From a virus: a stretch of DNA of 24,238 nt. This document shows, in pieces, positions 20,944-24,238 of the stretch. The notes under the pieces were generated by a model. It had not been told where the DNA came from and did no database searches. It was given only the letters and a program-made list of their open reading frames with translations. Position numbers and translations under genes: made by a program. Positions within the stretch are counted from its first letter, which is position 1, and each line of letters begins with the position of its first letter. The stretch spans positions 1 to 24,238 of the IMG/VR virus record IMGVR_UViG_3300027963_000328. One strand, written 5' to 3'.

Positions 20944-21773
20944 TAATAACCACCCGTTAAGATGTTAAACTGTCCGCCCGACCGATATTCAAAATCAGCG
21001 CACCGCAACTCGGGGCTTGGAGTGTTCAACGACTTGATTTTCGCTTTAAACTCCTCGGCATTGTCTCGGATCAACGGCCACTGCTGCCTATCCGTCTTTT
21101 GGATGCCGGTCAAATTAACCGATGACATCAGCGCAACAGCCAGAGAATGCTTGATTGCCTGAGAGTATCCAGGCGGGAACGCATATTGGGTAGTCTGAAT
21201 GTCCGCAAACAGCCCCACCTGCTGCCACAGATATAAAGCTACCTGCGCCGCCGTGTAGCCCACCGTAGGGATTGGGTACAGCGTTGCCGTGCCAACCGGG
21301 AACCCGGCGTCATAATACAACGCCCGCGGCAGCACCGTCGCCAAGCTCTTCAGCTCTATTTCCTCATACCGTTGAACCGTCAAGATTTGCAGCGGATATT
21401 CAATCGGTTGCGCCGGATTCGTTAACGAAATCCAGCCCGCAGCCTCAATCCGCGCCGGCCGCGGCCAGTTCCACGTCTGCCCTGCGCCAATCGCGTAGCT
21501 GCCCACGTTGGCGGTCGGATTAAACACGTTACGCGTGATGCCCCAAGCAATCAGCCGCTCAGTGTTCCAACTGTCCATCATGTCATTCAATGCCATCAGC
21601 CCGTCGGATAACATCTCCTGGCTTGCCGTCTGCCCTGGCCGCAGCACGCCCAGCAGCCGATATGCCCAGTAGATTGCGTCCTTGGCAGTGAACTGAATAG
21701 AGACGAACGTAGTGGTCGCCGATGGCCCCCACAACGATTGCGCAAACAGTGATTGATTCCAGAGAGTTGACAT
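20943..21773 (-). CDS. gp4-like tail accessory (head-to-tail adaptor) protein
   Basis: A 276-residue protein with the hallmarks of the P22 gp4 tail-accessory family. These are a helical start (AKDAIYWAYRLLGVLRPGQTASQEMLSDGLMALNDMMDSWNTE) and a central Pro/Trp-rich part (WPRPARIEAA). A late FPPGYSQAIKHSLAVALM motif follows. P22 gp4 binds below the portal and connects it to gp10. The gene directly precedes the gp10-like gene. It has no clear ribosome site and only three bases separate it from the tailspike stop. A related partial gene lies at 23863-24238, so this window holds two gp4-type genes. Confidence 0.88.
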   Translation of the reverse strand: MSTLWNQSLFAQSLWGPSATTTFVSIQFTAKDAIYWAYRLLGVLRPGQTASQEMLSDGLMALNDMMDSWNTERLIAWGITRNVFNPTANVGSYAIGAGQTWNWPRPARIEAAGWISLTNPAQPIEYPLQILTVQRYEEIELKSLATVLPRALYYDAGFPVGTATLYPIPTVGYTAAQVALYLWQQVGLFADIQTTQYAFPPGYSQAIKHSLAVALMSSVNLTGIQKTDRQQWPLIRDNAEEFKAKIKSLNTPSPELRCADFEYRSGGQFNILTGGY

Positions 21774-21776
21774 ATT

Positions 21777-23855
21777 TTAGCCGAGATACAGCAACGTACC
21801 GTCGAAGAAATAATTGATGGGCTTGTTGATAGTCGTTGTGACAGTGTTGGCAATACTAGCGCTCGCGGTAAACGTCACCGCTCCACTAGTGGTAACTATT
21901 TGACCACGCCGCCCGGCCCACATTCCAGTTACGGCCCCGATGCCAACGGCACCAGTGATCTTAAAGTTTGGATAAGGCGGGCAGGCTAAAGTCGCCGCAG
22001 AAGCTACTGAAGGCGTAATATTATCAATCCCCACGTTATTTGAGAGCACTAAATTAGTGTGAACGCCGCCAGCTAAATAAATTGGCCCATCCGTAGAATC
22101 TCGAAACGTGTTGCCCGTCAACGAGCAATTATCAGAGCCTCCAGCAAACCCCACGCCATAAGCAATTTGCTTTATTACATCCGGCCTGCGGCTCGTAGTG
22201 CAATTGTTAATTTTTACTCCAGTTACTCCAGCTTCTAACGCAATCATAGACACGTTGATAATATCCGAAATGTTATTCCCAGAAAACTCACACCCATTAA
22301 ACAAAAGTTGTTTTTGCGCCCCTCCGTGATAAGCTGTTGCTGGAGCAATTCTAACGGCACTAGTCCACCCTAAATTGACATTCATTGCGGTAAAATCAAC
22401 GTAATCGCAATTGCCATCAATTGTAACAACAGCTTGAGCGGTTGATTGCGGCTTGGTGTTGCAATGAATATTGGTAAAATGGATGTTGGTGTAAACCAAG
22501 CCAGGAGCCACGTTCCCAGTTATGTATATGCACCGCACCTGGCAGCTGTCCGATATATGGTTTACAAAGTGCAAGTCATCAATTGAACTAGCCGCGGCCA
22601 CAAGACCAATGCCGATTTTTCCGTTTGACGCGCAGTTAGTAAATTGTATGCCGTCGCAGCCTTCAATCAGGATACCGTAAGTCAGCATTGAACTCAGCAA
22701 GCCATTATACTGAGACTCAAACATGGAATTAACGATTAAAACATTATTAATTGCCCCGTCGAATCGAATACCTGCAACAGCAGGCGCGTATCCAGCCAAA
22801 GCCTGCCCTGCGCTTTCATAGTATCGACACCCTGACATCCTCACAAAATTAGACGTAGTGAAGTTATAACCGCCAGATCCGTCGAAAACCGTAAGGTCTT
22901 CAAAGAAAATCTCAGAAGCATTAACGCACGAAAAAGCATATCCAGTGGTGTTGTTAAAACCGTTTGCGTTCCGAACTCTAAAATCTATGAATTTCGTAGA
23001 TGAGTTTGAACCTACAGCCCCGTCTACGAAAAACAAATCTCCGGCGGGGTAGCTTGAATCCCGGTCTATCTGAGACCAATTATTGGACACTCCGCGAATA
23101 ATTCCAGAGCGGACAGCTACAAGTCGAACAAAAATTTTCTGATAAACGGGAACAACCGCATCGGCTAAAAGGACTTCCCACGATAGAGTTGCGTTTGACG
23201 CAAAGCATATTGCCTCTTGAATGCCGCTCGTAGCCGAACTCAGTGTACTGTTTGCGGTTGCATGGCTGCCTGCCGGAGTGAAAGATACAGTGCCTGCTAC
23301 GACGTTAACCGCGGTAATGAGCACCGCCTCAGAAACGCCCACGGTGTCGACGATGCGAATGTAATGCTTATTGACCGATAGCGCATTTATGCCAGCCGGG
23401 AACGGCGACAGCGTAACCGTAGACGATACGCCGCCGGTCAAAGCAATTGACAGCGGCACGCCCGACCAATTAAACGACGCCGCTCTATAAGTTGGCGCTA
23501 TGTTGCGCAAATTAACGCCCAGCGCCGCTTCTACCGCAATCACCTCGTCTTTGAGGTTGTTGTGATGGGACGCGATTATAAGATCCTGCGCCGTCTCGCC
23601 CACGCTATGCGTCGCGGCCGTCGTGCCAGCGTAGCCGCGGGTGCAGCCAGTCGCAATTGCGCCCGCCACAGTGCCTAGAAGGATGATCTCGGAGCCAATT
23701 ACCACTGCTTGGCTTGTTTGGAAAATACCCGACGACACAAATATCAGCGTGGTGTCCACGGCCGTCAGGTTAACCGCCAGCGTCGATGAATCGTTATTGC
23801 CCGCTACGATCAAATCTGCGTTTGTCGCTACTGCTCCAGGGAAAACGGCTGCCAT
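21777..23855 (-). CDS. Right-handed beta-helix tailspike-type protein
   Basis: A 692-residue protein. Residues 1-115 form an N-terminal virion-attachment region: VIGSEIILLGT, C-T-R-G-Y-A-G-T-T-A-A-T-H at 71-83 and H-H-N-N-L-K-D-E at 97-104, a pattern shared by phage tail proteins. Residues 260-600 carry about a dozen short repeats with regular Asn/Ser/Cys turns (GILIEGCDGIQFTNCASNG, LLFNGCEFSGNNISD), typical of parallel beta-helix spikes that bind or cleave surface polysaccharide. No catalytic residues can be named. The coding DNA here is distinctly A+T-rich (a hand count of 22201-22260 gives 21 G+C of 60). AGGAG lies five bases before the start. Confidence 0.85.
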   Translation of the reverse strand: MAAVFPGAVATNADLIVAGNNDSSTLAVNLTAVDTTLIFVSSGIFQTSQAVVIGSEIILLGTVAGAIATGCTRGYAGTTAATHSVGETAQDLIIASHHNNLKDEVIAVEAALGVNLRNIAPTYRAASFNWSGVPLSIALTGGVSSTVTLSPFPAGINALSVNKHYIRIVDTVGVSEAVLITAVNVVAGTVSFTPAGSHATANSTLSSATSGIQEAICFASNATLSWEVLLADAVVPVYQKIFVRLVAVRSGIIRGVSNNWSQIDRDSSYPAGDLFFVDGAVGSNSSTKFIDFRVRNANGFNNTTGYAFSCVNASEIFFEDLTVFDGSGGYNFTTSNFVRMSGCRYYESAGQALAGYAPAVAGIRFDGAINNVLIVNSMFESQYNGLLSSMLTYGILIEGCDGIQFTNCASNGKIGIGLVAAASSIDDLHFVNHISDSCQVRCIYITGNVAPGLVYTNIHFTNIHCNTKPQSTAQAVVTIDGNCDYVDFTAMNVNLGWTSAVRIAPATAYHGGAQKQLLFNGCEFSGNNISDIINVSMIALEAGVTGVKINNCTTSRRPDVIKQIAYGVGFAGGSDNCSLTGNTFRDSTDGPIYLAGGVHTNLVLSNNVGIDNITPSVASAATLACPPYPNFKITGAVGIGAVTGMWAGRRGQIVTTSGAVTFTASASIANTVTTTINKPINYFFDGTLLYLG

Positions 23856-23862
23856 ATTGCTC

Positions 23863-24238
23863 CTATTGGCCCTGCTGGGCGATTGCGTTGACTTGTCCGC
23901 TCAGCGGCACGCCGCCCGGCTCCGCGCCGTTCAGCATCCGGATAGCAGCTTTGGACTCAGCCGCGATCTGCATCGTGGCCGGCGTTGGCACCATGCCAAA
24001 GCTAGGCGCTAGCTCCATGGCCAGGTTGTACTTTAGCGCCCGATCATAACCGGGAGGGTAGCTGTAGTTGGTAATCAGATCAGCAAATTCCGTCAACGGA
24101 ACCCACGTGCCCAGCTGCACCTTGATCTGCCCAGTGGCAAACAACGGCCGCGGCCAAAAGTAAAGCGTCGTCAAGGGAAACGCCATGTCTGCGTACATCA
24201 CCTTGCACACGTTGCCGCTCAACGTCTTTTCGTTGATC
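23863..24238 (-). CDS. Second gp4-like tail accessory protein (partial at window edge)
   Basis: The C-terminal 124 residues of a protein that begins beyond the right edge; the frame stays open to the last base. The end (LYFWPRPLFATGQIKVQLGTW, then LITNYSYPPGYDRALKYNLAMELAP) matches the same stretch of the complete gp4-like protein at 20943-21773, including the P-P-G-Y and Ala/Leu-rich helix. The tailspike gene follows it immediately. It is probably a paralogous adaptor or a diverged copy, not a split piece of the other gene, because the complete copy is intact. Confidence 0.75.
   Translation of the reverse strand, partial: INEKTLSGNVCKVMYADMAFPLTTLYFWPRPLFATGQIKVQLGTWVPLTEFADLITNYSYPPGYDRALKYNLAMELAPSFGMVPTPATMQIAAESKAAIRMLNGAEPGGVPLSGQVNAIAQQGQ

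Noticed and set aside
1-24238. CRISPR arrays, tRNA genes, insertion sequences, integrase or attachment sites
   Set aside because: I looked for regularly spaced repeats, cloverleaf sequences, transposase motifs and integrase-type proteins and saw none that could be supported.

Overview
The window looks like part of a tailed double-stranded DNA phage or prophage with P22-like (podovirus-type) tail and DNA-ejection genes. No integrase, terminase, portal or major capsid gene is in view, so its lifestyle and exact class stay open. The base composition is GC-rich. Four consecutive proteins carry very short Sec signal peptides ending in A-Q or G-Q, a pattern I associate with Acidobacteriota of the Bryobacter/Solibacter type. 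That host assignment is an inference. Every supported gene but one lies on the minus strand, so the biological order runs from high to low coordinates.

Late block (24238 down to 7889): an almost gapless operon in which most neighbours share an ATGA, GTGA, TTGA or TAATG junction. From the right it holds a partial gp4-like tail adaptor, a right-handed beta-helix tailspike candidate, a second complete gp4-like adaptor and a gp10-like packaged-DNA stabilisation hub. Two small virion or fibre-tip proteins, a GNAT-fold protein in the P22 gp14 position and a gp7-like ejection protein follow. After these come a Gln-rich helical protein in the gp20 position and a 1099-residue protein with a ddrB-type ParB domain in the gp16 position. 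Next are four genes for exported proteins, one of them fibre-like, then a YkuD-type L,D-transpeptidase, a calcineurin-like phosphoesterase, a small membrane-associated protein and a holin. A rho-independent terminator at 7835-7866 closes the block.

Switch region (7822 down to 7219): a minus-strand promoter candidate, a 50-residue ribbon-helix-helix repressor candidate and two overlapping micro-ORFs for tiny membrane proteins come first. A cluster of four inverted repeats follows, and then a doubtful short ORF leading into bet.

Early block (7222 down to 1): a Bet/RecT-type single-strand annealing protein, a Gp157-family protein, SSB and several small uncharacterised genes come first. They are followed by a DPPY-type DNA methyltransferase, a VRR-NUC-like nuclease, a DEAD/DEAH helicase and the start of a CHC2 zinc-finger primase-type gene. 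The only plus-strand gene is a free-standing HNH homing-type endonuclease (1815-2411). It has a near-consensus sigma70 promoter of its own and sits between the nuclease and helicase genes.

As a system, the early genes replicate, recombine and modify the DNA. The late genes build a P22-like tail, eject internal proteins with the DNA and lyse the cell. The least explained part is the 9989-11911 cassette of exported proteins between ejection and lysis genes, followed by the ribbon-helix-helix/micro-ORF switch region.
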